Assembly: GCA_027487555.1 (NCBI GenBank)
Contig: JAIYDI010000051.1
Location: 59,558-123,557 of the forward strand
DNA from: Hyphomicrobiales bacterium
GTDB taxonomy: Bacteria; Pseudomonadota; Alphaproteobacteria; Rhizobiales; Devosiaceae
Length of the DNA: 64,000 bases
Reading direction: 5' to 3'
Position 1 is the stretch's first letter. Each line of letters starts with the position of its first letter. Position numbers and translations under genes: made by a program. Positions 54,801 to 63,388 of the stretch are shown here, one piece after another. Under the pieces are notes generated by a model. It was given only the letters and a program-made list of their open reading frames with translations, made no database searches and was not told where the DNA came from.

Positions 54801-55778
54801 ATGGACGCTCGCGTTACCCCGATTCAGACCCCGGTTACCGTGCTGACCGGCTTTCTGGGCGCCGGCAAGACGACGCTGCTCAACCGCATTCTCTCCGAGC
54901 AGCATGGCCGGAAATATGCCGTGATCGTCAACGAGTTCGGCGAGGTGGGCATCGACAATGACCTGATCGTCAACGCCGACGAAGAAATCTTCGAGATGAA
55001 CAATGGCTGCATCTGCTGCACCGTGCGGGGCGACCTCATCCGCATCCTCGAAGGACTGATGAAGCGCGCCGACACGTTCGACGGGATCATCGTCGAAACC
55101 ACCGGGCTCGCAGATCCGGCCCCGGTGGCGCAGACCTTCTTCGTGGACGATGATGTGCGCGAGCGCACCAAGCTCGACGCCATCGTCACCGTGGTCGACG
55201 CCAAGCACGTGCTGGGCGAGATCGACACGGCGCCCGAAGTCCTCGAGCAACTGGCCTTTGCCGACGTGGTGGTTCTGAACAAGACCGATCTGGTGAACGC
55301 CGAGGAACTGGCGCTGGTCGAGGCGCGAATCCGCAAGATCAACCCGCTCGCCACGGTCCATCACGCCGAGCGCTGCAACTTGCCGCTCGACCAGGTTCTG
55401 GGCCGTGACGCATTCAACCTGCACCATGTGCTCGAGATCGAGCCCGGTTTCCTCACCGAAGACCATGCCCATGACCACGATGAAGAGGTCGGCAGCCTGT
55501 CATTGCTCAGCGACGAACCAATGGACCAGCGGATGTTCTCGACCTGGATTCGCCAGGTGACGCAGGTTTTCGGCGCAGGCATTCTGCGCATGAAGGGCAT
55601 CATCGCCTTCAAGGACGATCCGGAGCGCTTCGTCGTCCAGGGCGTGCACATGTTGCTCGAAGGCGACTACCAGCGCCCCTGGAAGGCTGACGAAAAGCGG
55701 CAGAGCCGCCTCGTGTTCATCGGCCGCAACCTGCCCGTTCAGGTCCTGCGCGATGGCTTTGCGCAGTGCCGCGCATGA
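54801..55778 (+). CDS. CobW/COG0523 zinc-chaperone GTPase, second copy
   Basis: GTPase of 325 aa with Walker A GFLGAGKTTLLN, metal-binding GCICC, ETTGLADPAP and NKTDLV, and a short His/Asp-rich stretch (DHAHDHDEE, about residue 220) suited to metal binding. It is closer to YjiA/ZNG1-type proteins than the first copy. AAAGGA precedes the ATG. Its stop overlaps the WD40 gene start by 4 nt. Placement behind zur supports a zinc role. Confidence 0.93.
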   Translation: MDARVTPIQTPVTVLTGFLGAGKTTLLNRILSEQHGRKYAVIVNEFGEVGIDNDLIVNADEEIFEMNNGCICCTVRGDLIRILEGLMKRADTFDGIIVETTGLADPAPVAQTFFVDDDVRERTKLDAIVTVVDAKHVLGEIDTAPEVLEQLAFADVVVLNKTDLVNAEELALVEARIRKINPLATVHHAERCNLPLDQVLGRDAFNLHHVLEIEPGFLTEDHAHDHDEEVGSLSLLSDEPMDQRMFSTWIRQVTQVFGAGILRMKGIIAFKDDPERFVVQGVHMLLEGDYQRPWKADEKRQSRLVFIGRNLPVQVLRDGFAQCRA

Positions 55779-56794
55779 TGGAGGCGGTTGCATTCGTGCT
55801 GCCCGAGCCGGCGATGCGCGCCCGGGCGCGGGACTGGCATCTTGGCGCCCCCGGCACGGGCCTCGTCTGGCTCAACGATAGCCTGGTGGCGACCGGTGGC
55901 GACGGGCGGGTGCATTTCGCCGGGCTGAACCGTGATCTGGCCAGTATCGCGCTGCATGAGGGTGCCATTCTCGCACTGGCAGCCGACCCGTCCCGAGGCC
56001 GCGTCGTAACGGGCGGCGACGATGGTCGACTGATCGCTGCAACACCTGAGGGCAGTGAACCATTGCTGCACCGGCCCGGCCGCTGGGTCGAGGCCATCGC
56101 GGTCAGCCGCAAGGGGCACATTGCTGTGGGCATCGGCAGGGACGCACTGCTGCTACAGGGCGGCGAGCCACATGTATGTGAAATGCCCTCGACGGCAGCG
56201 GGGCTTGGCTTCGACGCCAAAGGCGCAATCCTGGCCGTGGCGCACTATGGTGGGGTAAGCCTGATCGATGCGGGACACCCCAAACGTGCGCCACAGAGAC
56301 TAACGTGGAAGGGCTCGCATATCCGCGTCAGCTTCAGCCCCAATGGCAAGTTCGTGGTCTCGGTGATGAGTGAGAACGCCCTGCATGGCTGGCGGATCAA
56401 GGACGGCGCCAACATGGCTATGTCCGGCTATCCGAGCAAACCACGCTCCCTCTCCTGGTCGGCGGATGGCCGTCTGCTGGCATCGTCGGGGGCGGACGGA
56501 GCGGTGGTCTGGTCGTTTGGCGGACGCGATGGTCCGATGGGCACATCGGCAGTCAGCCTCGGTGCGCGCGGCGTCCAGGTGACTGCCCTCGCCTGGCATC
56601 CCAGCGCGCCCATGCTTGCCTTGGGCTACCGCGACGGCGCCGTTCGCCTGTGCCGCGCCGAAGACGGCGCTCTGCTGCCGCTGCGCGAGCCCTTGGGCGA
56701 TCCGATCTTTGCCGTGGCCTTCGATGCGGAAGGCAAGCATCTGGGCATGTTGAGCGCCGGCGGGGCGCTTTCGCGCCTCGATCTGTCGATATGA
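55775..56794 (+). CDS. WD40-repeat protein of the zinc operon
   Basis: Cytoplasmic beta-propeller of 339 aa with about seven WD40-like blades (ILALAADPSRGRVVTGGDDG; RSLSWSADGRLLASSGADG; VTALAWHPSAPMLALGYRDG). Such proteins are scaffolds. Homologues accompany zur/cobW genes in rhizobia, so a role in the zinc-starvation response is likely though its partner is unknown. It begins at ATGATGG overlapping the CobW stop and ends the four-gene operon. Confidence 0.88.
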   Translation: MMEAVAFVLPEPAMRARARDWHLGAPGTGLVWLNDSLVATGGDGRVHFAGLNRDLASIALHEGAILALAADPSRGRVVTGGDDGRLIAATPEGSEPLLHRPGRWVEAIAVSRKGHIAVGIGRDALLLQGGEPHVCEMPSTAAGLGFDAKGAILAVAHYGGVSLIDAGHPKRAPQRLTWKGSHIRVSFSPNGKFVVSVMSENALHGWRIKDGANMAMSGYPSKPRSLSWSADGRLLASSGADGAVVWSFGGRDGPMGTSAVSLGARGVQVTALAWHPSAPMLALGYRDGAVRLCRAEDGALLPLREPLGDPIFAVAFDAEGKHLGMLSAGGALSRLDLSI

Positions 56795-56965
56795 GACGCG
56801 GATTCAGGGCCCCGAACGTCAGCTGATCGCCTTGTATGGGACGAGAACGGTTTGCCAGCCGCTAGAGGCCAGCACGGACGTGGGGGCAGTTGGGTCGCCG
56901 AGTCAACCGGTCGACGCAAAACCATGGGTTTGAATGATGCACGGTCCCTCCCCAGGGGCGCATGG

Positions 56966-57031
56966 CACGCTAACGCGTTGGTCGAACGGCTCTGGCGGGG
57001 GATGACTTTCGAGGAGGCCGCTGTTTGGGTC
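56966..57031 (+). pseudogene. Remnant of an IS3-type transposase
   Basis: The reading frame encodes AWHANALVERLWRGMTFEE, matching the conserved end of IS3-family DDE integrases (DNxFxERLWRxxKYEE) around the catalytic Glu. Upstream and downstream the resemblance stops, so only about 22 codons survive. No terminal inverted repeats were found. Confidence 0.6.
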
Positions 57032-57095
57032 CGCGCCAGAGCGCTCTCAGGGAGAGTCATGTGGATTTACTTGATAACACAAAGTCTTAGAACAC

Positions 57096-57129
57096 TTCAG
57101 CGTTTCAACCAAAACGTGAAATGATCTGG
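57096..57129. repeat. Dispersed palindromic repeat, copy 4
   Basis: TTCAGCGTTTCAACCAAAAC followed by GTGAAATGATCTGG matches the core of copies 1 and 2 with a changed loop. It lies just after the transposase remnant, between convergent operons. Confidence 0.7.
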
Positions 57130-57353
57130 CGTGCCGGGACGCAAGGGCGTCGATCAGCCGACAACTCGACCACTTCCACAAGGCCGCCCCCGCACTCCTG
57201 CCACGACCAGCAGACGCTCGGCGAGGCCCGCTGCGATGCGATGTCATCAGTCGCGATGGCAGCCTGTCCAAAGCAGGACTCGACGAAACGACTGCCCCGC
57301 AACTCTTCTGACAAGCCGAGCCTGCGCCAGGATACGGATGGGCAGCTGCTCGC

Positions 57354-57376
57354 GCTTGAGCTTGAGCTTGAGCTTG
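57354..57376. repeat. Hexanucleotide microsatellite
   Basis: Nearly four tandem copies of GCTTGA, ending about 20 bases beyond the stop of the TRAP permease gene. Confidence 0.85.
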
Positions 57377-57394
57377 CAGCTAGTGCTGGATTGC

Positions 57395-59284
57395 TCAGGT
57401 ATGCGTCCACGGGCGCATGTCACGCCGTGCAGCCACAGCCAATGTCGCTGCGGCCAGCAAGCCAACCCCTGCCCACTGCCACCAGTGTGGCTCCGATGGC
57501 AGCACAAGCAAAAGGGTGACGGCGAAAATGGCCGGAGCGACGGCAACACGGCGCCGCAGGGCGGTTTTGCCTCCAAACGCCGTGCCCAAGCATATCAATG
57601 CGAGCGTGGCGACCAACAGGCTGGTCGCGACTTCCCCGGGTGAGCCAACCAGCACCAGTGCAGGTTGCAGCGCGAACAGGAATGGCACCACGAACATGAT
57701 CCAGCCATAGGAGACGGCCGCGTTGGCTGTTTCGGTAAAGGAGGCCCCCGAGATCGCACTGGCCGCGAGTGCGGCGAATGCGACGGGCGGCGTGATCATC
57801 GACAGCATGCCATAGTAGAGCACGAACAGATGCGCAGCGATGGGCGGAACGCCCAGTGCCACAAGTCCCGGAGCCAGCAGGGATCCGGCAACGATATACA
57901 CGCCCGATGTCGGCATGCCGGCGCCAAGCAGCAACGCCGCCAGCGCGGTGAGCAGCAAGCTCAGCACCAGGCTCTGCTCACCCAGGTGGCGGATCAACAG
58001 GGTGAGGCTGACATCCAGCCCCGATAGCGCGAGAACGGCGACAAATATGCCGAGCGCCGAAGCGGCAACGACGAGCTGGGCGATAGTGCTGACGGTGCTT
58101 GGCCATTGCTGCCGCAGGTTGATCAGCAATTGCTTGGGGCCGACAAGGAACAGACCCACCACCAAAGCGGCAACCGTACCAAGAATGCCAGCCAGTTCCG
58201 TGGCGCGATCGCCGAACGTCATGACGCCCAGTATGGTCGCGAGCGGGAGCAGGTGCCACAGCAGTCTGGGCGAAAGTGCCGCTCGTTCATCATCGAGGGC
58301 GCCGACGACGGCCTCCGTCTCGTAGCGCCGCGCGAGGGCCTCCCCCTGCTGCACCATGACGACAATGCAGATGAGGCCGGGGATGGCCGCTGCAAGAGCG
58401 ATCTCGCCATAAGGGATGCCCGTGACGTCGGCCATCAGAAAGGCAGCCGCACCCATCACTGGCGGAATTACCTGGCCAATGGTGGATGAACCGGCCTCGA
58501 TGCCGCCCGCCAGACCAGCGGGCACGCCGAAGCGGCGCATGCTGTTGATGGAATAGGTACCGGAGGTGAGCACATTGGACGTGGCGCTGCCCGAGACCAT
58601 TCCGAACACGCCCGAAGAGATCACTGTCGCCTTGATGGCGATACCTTTGCCCCTGCCGGCAAGCAGGCGCGCCACCGCGTCGATGGCGGCAGCACCGCCC
58701 GAGCATACGAAGGCGGCGCCAAACAGGATATAGATGGTCACTGTGCTGGCGATGGTCTCGAGAGCCCGCCCCAGAAAGCCATCACCACCGAAGGTCATGT
58801 AGGTGAGATACCGGTCCAGCCGCACCGGCACGGCATTGAAGGGTGGGCCGAAGTACTGGGCGACGAAGCCAAGCGCCAGCACCCCGATCATCAGTAGAGC
58901 CATGCGCCATCCCGAGCCAAGCCAGAGGGCGGCGCCACAGAGAAAAGCGAGGATCGCTGCGCCGGTGAGCAGCGCCGGCGTGGGCTGGACGAAAAACGCC
59001 TGGTCGCTGCCGAAGTAGAGTGCGAGGAGCAGGCCCAGGACAATTGCGCTGCACCCCAGCCCGATGCGTACGTAGCGACGAACCACTCCCGCAGCTGACG
59101 CTACGAAAAACGTCAAGGACATGGCGATGGTGAGTTCGATCGCCAGAAACTGGTCGACAACGAATGCACCGCTCAAGAGGCGAAACGGATCAAGAGACCA
59201 GGCTACGGGCAGCAACGCGGTGATCAGCCCGGCCGCCAGAGTCACCAGGCGGCCGACGAAACGCAAGGGCTTGTTGAGGGTCAC
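57395..59284 (-). CDS. TRAP transporter fused permease (4TM-12TM)
   Basis: Inner-membrane protein of 629 aa in which the small (4TM) and large (12TM) TRAP permease subunits are fused, as is usual with TAXI binding proteins. Motifs in the large part include GMVSGSATSNVLTSG, GSSTIGQVIPPVMGAAAF and LGAGMPTSGVYIV. It moves a carboxylate or similar acid inward with Na+ or H+. Its start overlaps the end of the TAXI binding-protein gene by 4 nt, and that gene follows the AMP-ligase gene by four bases, so transport and acid activation are in one operon. Confidence 0.93.
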   Translation of the reverse strand: MTLNKPLRFVGRLVTLAAGLITALLPVAWSLDPFRLLSGAFVVDQFLAIELTIAMSLTFFVASAAGVVRRYVRIGLGCSAIVLGLLLALYFGSDQAFFVQPTPALLTGAAILAFLCGAALWLGSGWRMALLMIGVLALGFVAQYFGPPFNAVPVRLDRYLTYMTFGGDGFLGRALETIASTVTIYILFGAAFVCSGGAAAIDAVARLLAGRGKGIAIKATVISSGVFGMVSGSATSNVLTSGTYSINSMRRFGVPAGLAGGIEAGSSTIGQVIPPVMGAAAFLMADVTGIPYGEIALAAAIPGLICIVVMVQQGEALARRYETEAVVGALDDERAALSPRLLWHLLPLATILGVMTFGDRATELAGILGTVAALVVGLFLVGPKQLLINLRQQWPSTVSTIAQLVVAASALGIFVAVLALSGLDVSLTLLIRHLGEQSLVLSLLLTALAALLLGAGMPTSGVYIVAGSLLAPGLVALGVPPIAAHLFVLYYGMLSMITPPVAFAALAASAISGASFTETANAAVSYGWIMFVVPFLFALQPALVLVGSPGEVATSLLVATLALICLGTAFGGKTALRRRVAVAPAIFAVTLLLVLPSEPHWWQWAGVGLLAAATLAVAARRDMRPWTHT

Positions 59285-60219
59285 GGATTCGCTTGCGCGT
59301 AGTAGGTTTCCGCCGCGGGATGGTAGGGCAAACCAATATCGGTGTGCATTGCAGCCGGATCGAACCAGATCATTCCGGCAACGGAACTGACCATGATCTC
59401 CTTGCCCCCCTTGAGGGCTTCTATCAATGCAACGACATTGGCGTCGTCCTCTTCGGCCGATGTATAAAGATAATAGTCGTACTGTAGGATAGTGATTGGG
59501 GCGACGATGCTGGGAAAGCTTGCGGCCGGATCAACTGTCGCAAGACTGCCGACGGGCATGCGCTGGGCGGCAGCCGAGACCGCGGCGGCGTCGCTGCCAA
59601 GGGAAATGACGTCTATACCGCCCACATCGCGCGCCACCTGCTCGTCGCGCGGCGAACCCACGACATGGATCATCGCGTCCAGGTCACCCGCTACAAAGGC
59701 CTCGGTCATTGCGGTGAAATCGCTGGTCTGCACCTTCTGCACGTCGTCGTAACTCAGCCCACCTGTCGAGAGCATGGTGCTGATCAGCAATTCGCCGGTC
59801 GGAGCGGCCTTGAATCCTGCGGGCATGCGCTTGCCGGCAAGATCGGCAATCGAGGCAATTCCGCTATCCTTGCGCACCGCGATCGCCATGCGCAAAGGGA
59901 TCAAGCGGGCAACGAGACGCAGGTTGCTCAGGGGCGCGCCTGCGAAGGGACCTTCACCCACCATTGCCTGGCGTATTGCCACGGCATTCTCGAGGCCAAA
60001 GTCGATCTCGCCGCTATTGACGAAACCGGTGCCCTGCGTCGTGCTCTTGTAGGGCTGCGGTCGCAGGTCGATACTGTTCGCGGAGGCTGCGCCGGCTATC
60101 GCAAGGGCCATGTTGTAGGTAACCGAGCCCTGCGCGGCGGACGCAATAGTCACTGGGGCGGCCGTCGCGGCCGATGACAGAAAGAGGGACGCGACGAGCG
60201 AAACGATAGCTAGGCGCAT
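59281..60219 (-). CDS. TAXI-family TRAP solute-binding protein
   Basis: Periplasmic binding protein of 312 aa with signal peptide MRLAIVSLVASLFLSSAATA. TAXI-type features: IASAAQGSVTYNMALAIAG at the N-terminus, the INSGEIDFG-like VNSGEIDFGLENAVA segment and LRLVARLIPL, then AVRKDSGIASIADLAGKRM. Known TAXI proteins bind amino acids such as glutamate or other carboxylates. The gene lies four bases after the AMP-ligase stop and overlaps the fused permease gene. The ligand is possibly the substrate of that ligase; this is inference from order. Confidence 0.92.
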   Translation of the reverse strand: MRLAIVSLVASLFLSSAATAAPVTIASAAQGSVTYNMALAIAGAASANSIDLRPQPYKSTTQGTGFVNSGEIDFGLENAVAIRQAMVGEGPFAGAPLSNLRLVARLIPLRMAIAVRKDSGIASIADLAGKRMPAGFKAAPTGELLISTMLSTGGLSYDDVQKVQTSDFTAMTEAFVAGDLDAMIHVVGSPRDEQVARDVGGIDVISLGSDAAAVSAAAQRMPVGSLATVDPAASFPSIVAPITILQYDYYLYTSAEEDDANVVALIEALKGGKEIMVSSVAGMIWFDPAAMHTDIGLPYHPAAETYYAQANP

Positions 60220-60223
60220 GGGG

Positions 60224-61717
60224 TCATTCCTTTACCGAATTGGCGGAGCCGTTCGCCAGCAGGTCGCGTAGCTCGCGTTTGAGAATTTTGCCGTTGTCGC
60301 TTCGGGGAAGCGCGTCGACGATGCGGAACACGCGCGGGCGCTTGTCGGGCGCGAGGTGCGTTCGGCAGAAAGCAACCAGTGTTGCTTCTGTGACAGTGCC
60401 GTCGCCGACGACGAAGGCTGCGAGTTCCTCACCTGCCTCGGGGTCGGGTATGCCGACCAGAGCAGCCTCACTCACGCCGGGAACACGGCAGAGTACGTTT
60501 TCCACCTCTGCCGGGTAAACATTGGTGCCGCTGCGAATGATCATGTCCGACGTGCGACCGACCACAGTCAGAAATCCGTCATCGGAGATCCGGACAAGAT
60601 CCCCGGAATAGGCCCAGCCGTCCCGGACGCGATCACTGCCAACGCGCTCGCGCCCGACCAAAGTGCTGACCATGGACGTGCTTCGCACCCTCAGTTCGCC
60701 GACCTCCCCGGGGGCCACCACACGGCCCTCGGCATCCACCGCCTGGCACAGGACCGTCGGGTAGATGCGCCCGTCACTGTCAGACCTCTCCCTGAGATCA
60801 TTCCCTGCGAGGGCAGCGCATGTACCCGCCAAGGACGTCGCAAAGCAGTGCAGAAAACCCGGCGACAGCCGCTCGGCAGCGCGCAGCTTCTCGCTTGGCG
60901 ACATCCCGGCGGCGCCAGAATACAGAACAGCAAGCCTGGGCATGGCAAAGCCCGGCTGTTGACGCTCGACCGCCAGCATGGCGCTGACAGTGGCCGGAAC
61001 GGCAAACAACAGGTCGATGTCCAGGGCATTGACCTGCTCGATAAGCTCGGATGCCCCGAATATCGGAGGGTGAAAACATACCGTGCCACCCGTCACCAGC
61101 ATGCCAAAGACATGACTACGGCTTGCCGAAAAGGCGAGCGGGTACGGCATCAACAACTTGCCACCATGCGGATAGTTGGGCGTCTCGTCCCCAAAGCTCC
61201 GCGCGCGCGCGATGAGTTCCCCGTGCGCGAACACGACCCCGACTGGAGAGCCCGTGGTGCCTGAGGTGAGCGAGATCAATGCCGGTGCCGCCGCGCCGCT
61301 CCTTTCAGGCAGGGGCCTCGGGCCCGTGTCCGGTAGAGACCGGAACTCCTCGTCCCAGGCAATCGAAGCGAACCCAACGGCCCCGCTGCTGCGATCCTCA
61401 ACAACGAAGGACAGGTCAAAATCCGCGACGGCCGCGGAGCGCTGCTCGCCGCGGCTGCGAAAGTCGAGCGGAGTCGGCACTGCGTTCAGCAACCACAAGC
61501 CCAGCATGGAAACGAGCGTGTCGAGGTTGTCTCGAAGCGCGACGCCCACGCGTTGCTCCGGCATGACATGGCGCGACGTAAGAACGCTGGCGGCATGCTC
61601 CGCCTGTTCGAACAACTGCCGGTATGTCAGCCGACGGTTGCCGCTGACGACGGCCAGCCGATGCGGGTGTGCATTGGCGAGGGCGCAAAACAGGTCCGCC
61701 ATGGTCATGCTGGACAT
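60224..61717 (-). CDS. Acyl/aryl-AMP ligase with atypical core motifs
   Basis: ANL-superfamily adenylating enzyme of 497 aa, expected to activate a carboxylic acid with ATP and load it on CoA or a carrier. Core motif A3 reads TSGTTGSPVGV with Val159 for the usual Lys. In A5 the Mg-binding Glu of YGxTE is replaced (FATSLAG, Leu296). A7 YSGDL, A8 VGRTSDMI and A10 Lys477 (DNGKILK) are normal. It starts 11 bases after the carrier-thioesterase gene and is followed four bases later by the TAXI gene. The most likely carrier is the neighbouring ACP domain. Length fits free-standing ligases. Confidence 0.88.
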   Translation of the reverse strand: MSSMTMADLFCALANAHPHRLAVVSGNRRLTYRQLFEQAEHAASVLTSRHVMPEQRVGVALRDNLDTLVSMLGLWLLNAVPTPLDFRSRGEQRSAAVADFDLSFVVEDRSSGAVGFASIAWDEEFRSLPDTGPRPLPERSGAAAPALISLTSGTTGSPVGVVFAHGELIARARSFGDETPNYPHGGKLLMPYPLAFSASRSHVFGMLVTGGTVCFHPPIFGASELIEQVNALDIDLLFAVPATVSAMLAVERQQPGFAMPRLAVLYSGAAGMSPSEKLRAAERLSPGFLHCFATSLAGTCAALAGNDLRERSDSDGRIYPTVLCQAVDAEGRVVAPGEVGELRVRSTSMVSTLVGRERVGSDRVRDGWAYSGDLVRISDDGFLTVVGRTSDMIIRSGTNVYPAEVENVLCRVPGVSEAALVGIPDPEAGEELAAFVVGDGTVTEATLVAFCRTHLAPDKRPRVFRIVDALPRSDNGKILKRELRDLLANGSANSVKE

Positions 61718-61728
61718 TGCGAGCTTCT

Positions 61729-62895
61729 CTAGGCGTCTGAGAGAGGGCGAGCCGCTGCAAGCGGCGAAAGTATCTCATCGATACGTTTGGCGAGAAGCGA
61801 GGCGGATTCGGAGCCTATATCGGAATGGTGCTCGATGACGATCTCGGCGATCCGGTTGGGCGCGAACCTGTCCCAGGCTTCCGCGGGGTCACTGAAGCTC
61901 TTGTAGCGGTCGCGCGAGGCGAGGATATGCACCTTCCCGACGAACGGACGCGGCCAGGCGAAACGATAGGCTGCGACCAAAGCGGCACGCGGCGCGTCCT
62001 TAAGTCCAAGGCCGTCATAACGCCCGGCAAATCGAACGCCCTTCTGACGGTCCCGCTCGATGCGGCGCATCTCCCGGTGCTGCGCCCAGCGAAACTCTAC
62101 CGCCCTCAGCAGAGGCTCGAGGAACGATGAGGCGGGCGACCTGCCGGTCGCCATGAAGTAGCGCAGGGTGGCCGCCAGCCCCGGCTTGGACGCTGCCAGC
62201 CTTTGCTCCGCACGATGTCGGCGGTTTACTCGTTTGGGCATGCGCGGATCGACGAGCACGATACGGTCAAGCTTGCGACCGGCGTCTTCGAGTTGCGCCG
62301 CCATCGCCAGCGCGATCAATCCACCGGCACAGAATGAGGCAAGCCGCACCGGACCCTCGGGCTGCATCCGTTGCACCTGTTGCACGTAGATGGCGGCAAC
62401 ATCGTCGATGGACCGCATTCGTGGGCCATCACCACGAATACCGGGCAACTCGAACATGTGGAGCCTTAGGCCGGACGTGATTGCCTTATGGAACTCCGGG
62501 CGCAAAGCCATATAACCGCCACGACCGTGCACAACGAACAGCACGCCGTCTCCCTGATGCCTGACGGTGTCGGCGGGCAGGCCGGCGCCAAGCAGTGCTG
62601 CAATTCTGCGGGGCGTACCGTGCTCGAAAATCTGTGAAATCGGAAATGTCCGACCGATCTCACGCTCAATCTCCATGCTCAGTTGCTCGCCGAGCAGAGA
62701 ATCGCCACCCAGGTCGAAGAAGTCGTCGTCTACCCCGACCGGGAAGACATTGAAGACGCCAGAGAATGCCTTGCAGAGTTTATCTTCGCGCGACGACCCT
62801 GCTGGAACGAATTCATATGAGAGCTCGAGAGCATCGCGCGAAATCGGCTCGGTCGGTTCGTTCCTTCGCCCAGTCTGGTGCGATTTGAGGTCCAT
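61729..62895 (-). CDS. Carrier protein-thioesterase didomain (NRPS/PKS-like)
   Basis: Protein of 388 aa. An acyl/peptidyl carrier domain (about 30-105) has the phosphopantetheine site DLGGDSLLGE, Ser66. It is fused to a thioesterase-type alpha/beta hydrolase (about 115-375): VVHGRGGYM, nucleophile elbow ASFCAGG with Cys189 for Ser, and a late HH pair (IEHHSD) for catalytic His. This is the usual end of a nonribosomal or polyketide line, here free-standing, with the adenylating enzyme in the next gene. GGAG six nt before 62895 sets the start; the frame runs to 62982 without support. It is the first gene of the operon and probably needs a phosphopantetheinyl transferase from elsewhere. Confidence 0.88.
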   Translation of the reverse strand: MDLKSHQTGRRNEPTEPISRDALELSYEFVPAGSSREDKLCKAFSGVFNVFPVGVDDDFFDLGGDSLLGEQLSMEIEREIGRTFPISQIFEHGTPRRIAALLGAGLPADTVRHQGDGVLFVVHGRGGYMALRPEFHKAITSGLRLHMFELPGIRGDGPRMRSIDDVAAIYVQQVQRMQPEGPVRLASFCAGGLIALAMAAQLEDAGRKLDRIVLVDPRMPKRVNRRHRAEQRLAASKPGLAATLRYFMATGRSPASSFLEPLLRAVEFRWAQHREMRRIERDRQKGVRFAGRYDGLGLKDAPRAALVAAYRFAWPRPFVGKVHILASRDRYKSFSDPAEAWDRFAPNRIAEIVIEHHSDIGSESASLLAKRIDEILSPLAAARPLSDA

Positions 62896-63388
62896 GCCCG
62901 ACTCCAAGCAAATCTTGTCATCGTAGTTGCAACCGCAGGGTGGGCTGTCAACTGGAGAGCGGGTCGAAACACCCAAAGTCATGCCAGGTTGAATGGAGTC
63001 CGGATGAGATAATCAGCCGGGGCTCGAGGCGGAGGAGAACCAGACTGCCGGGCGATGGTGAAAGTTGCGCCTCCTGCGACACTTCAAGCACAAATGGGCA
63101 TTTGCCCGGCGTCTATGTCCAATCGCTGACCACGCCGTCAGTAGACCGCGTCTGCGAGGTCTCACCGGGGGACCGTGCGCCTAGCCACACCTGCGCCCAG
63201 ATCAGGAGCGGCCCACAACGCATGACATGCGTTGCCAGCTCAACAGCACAGCAACCACACCCATTGCGTCGCGTGTAGCGGTCACTTGACAGTATTTGTA
63301 CCGCGCCGCCCCGAACGCCAGACCAACTCAGTCGTCACCATCCGAAGTGACATTCTGCCGAAACTTCCCCATCGCTATTCATTGCAAC
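62896..63388. other. Intergenic region, no gene seen
   Basis: About 490 bases upstream of the carrier-thioesterase operon and downstream of the last gene. It should carry the operon promoter. No gene, operator or strong hairpin was recognised. Confidence 0.4.

Larger units (their letters stand above)
56795..57394. other. Intergenic region with transposase remnant, palindromic repeat and hexamer repeat
   Basis: About 600 bases between the convergent zinc operon and TRAP operon. It holds a decayed transposase fragment (56966-57031), palindromic repeat copy 4 (57096-57129) and a hexamer microsatellite (57354-57376). No intact gene was seen. Confidence 0.55.
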
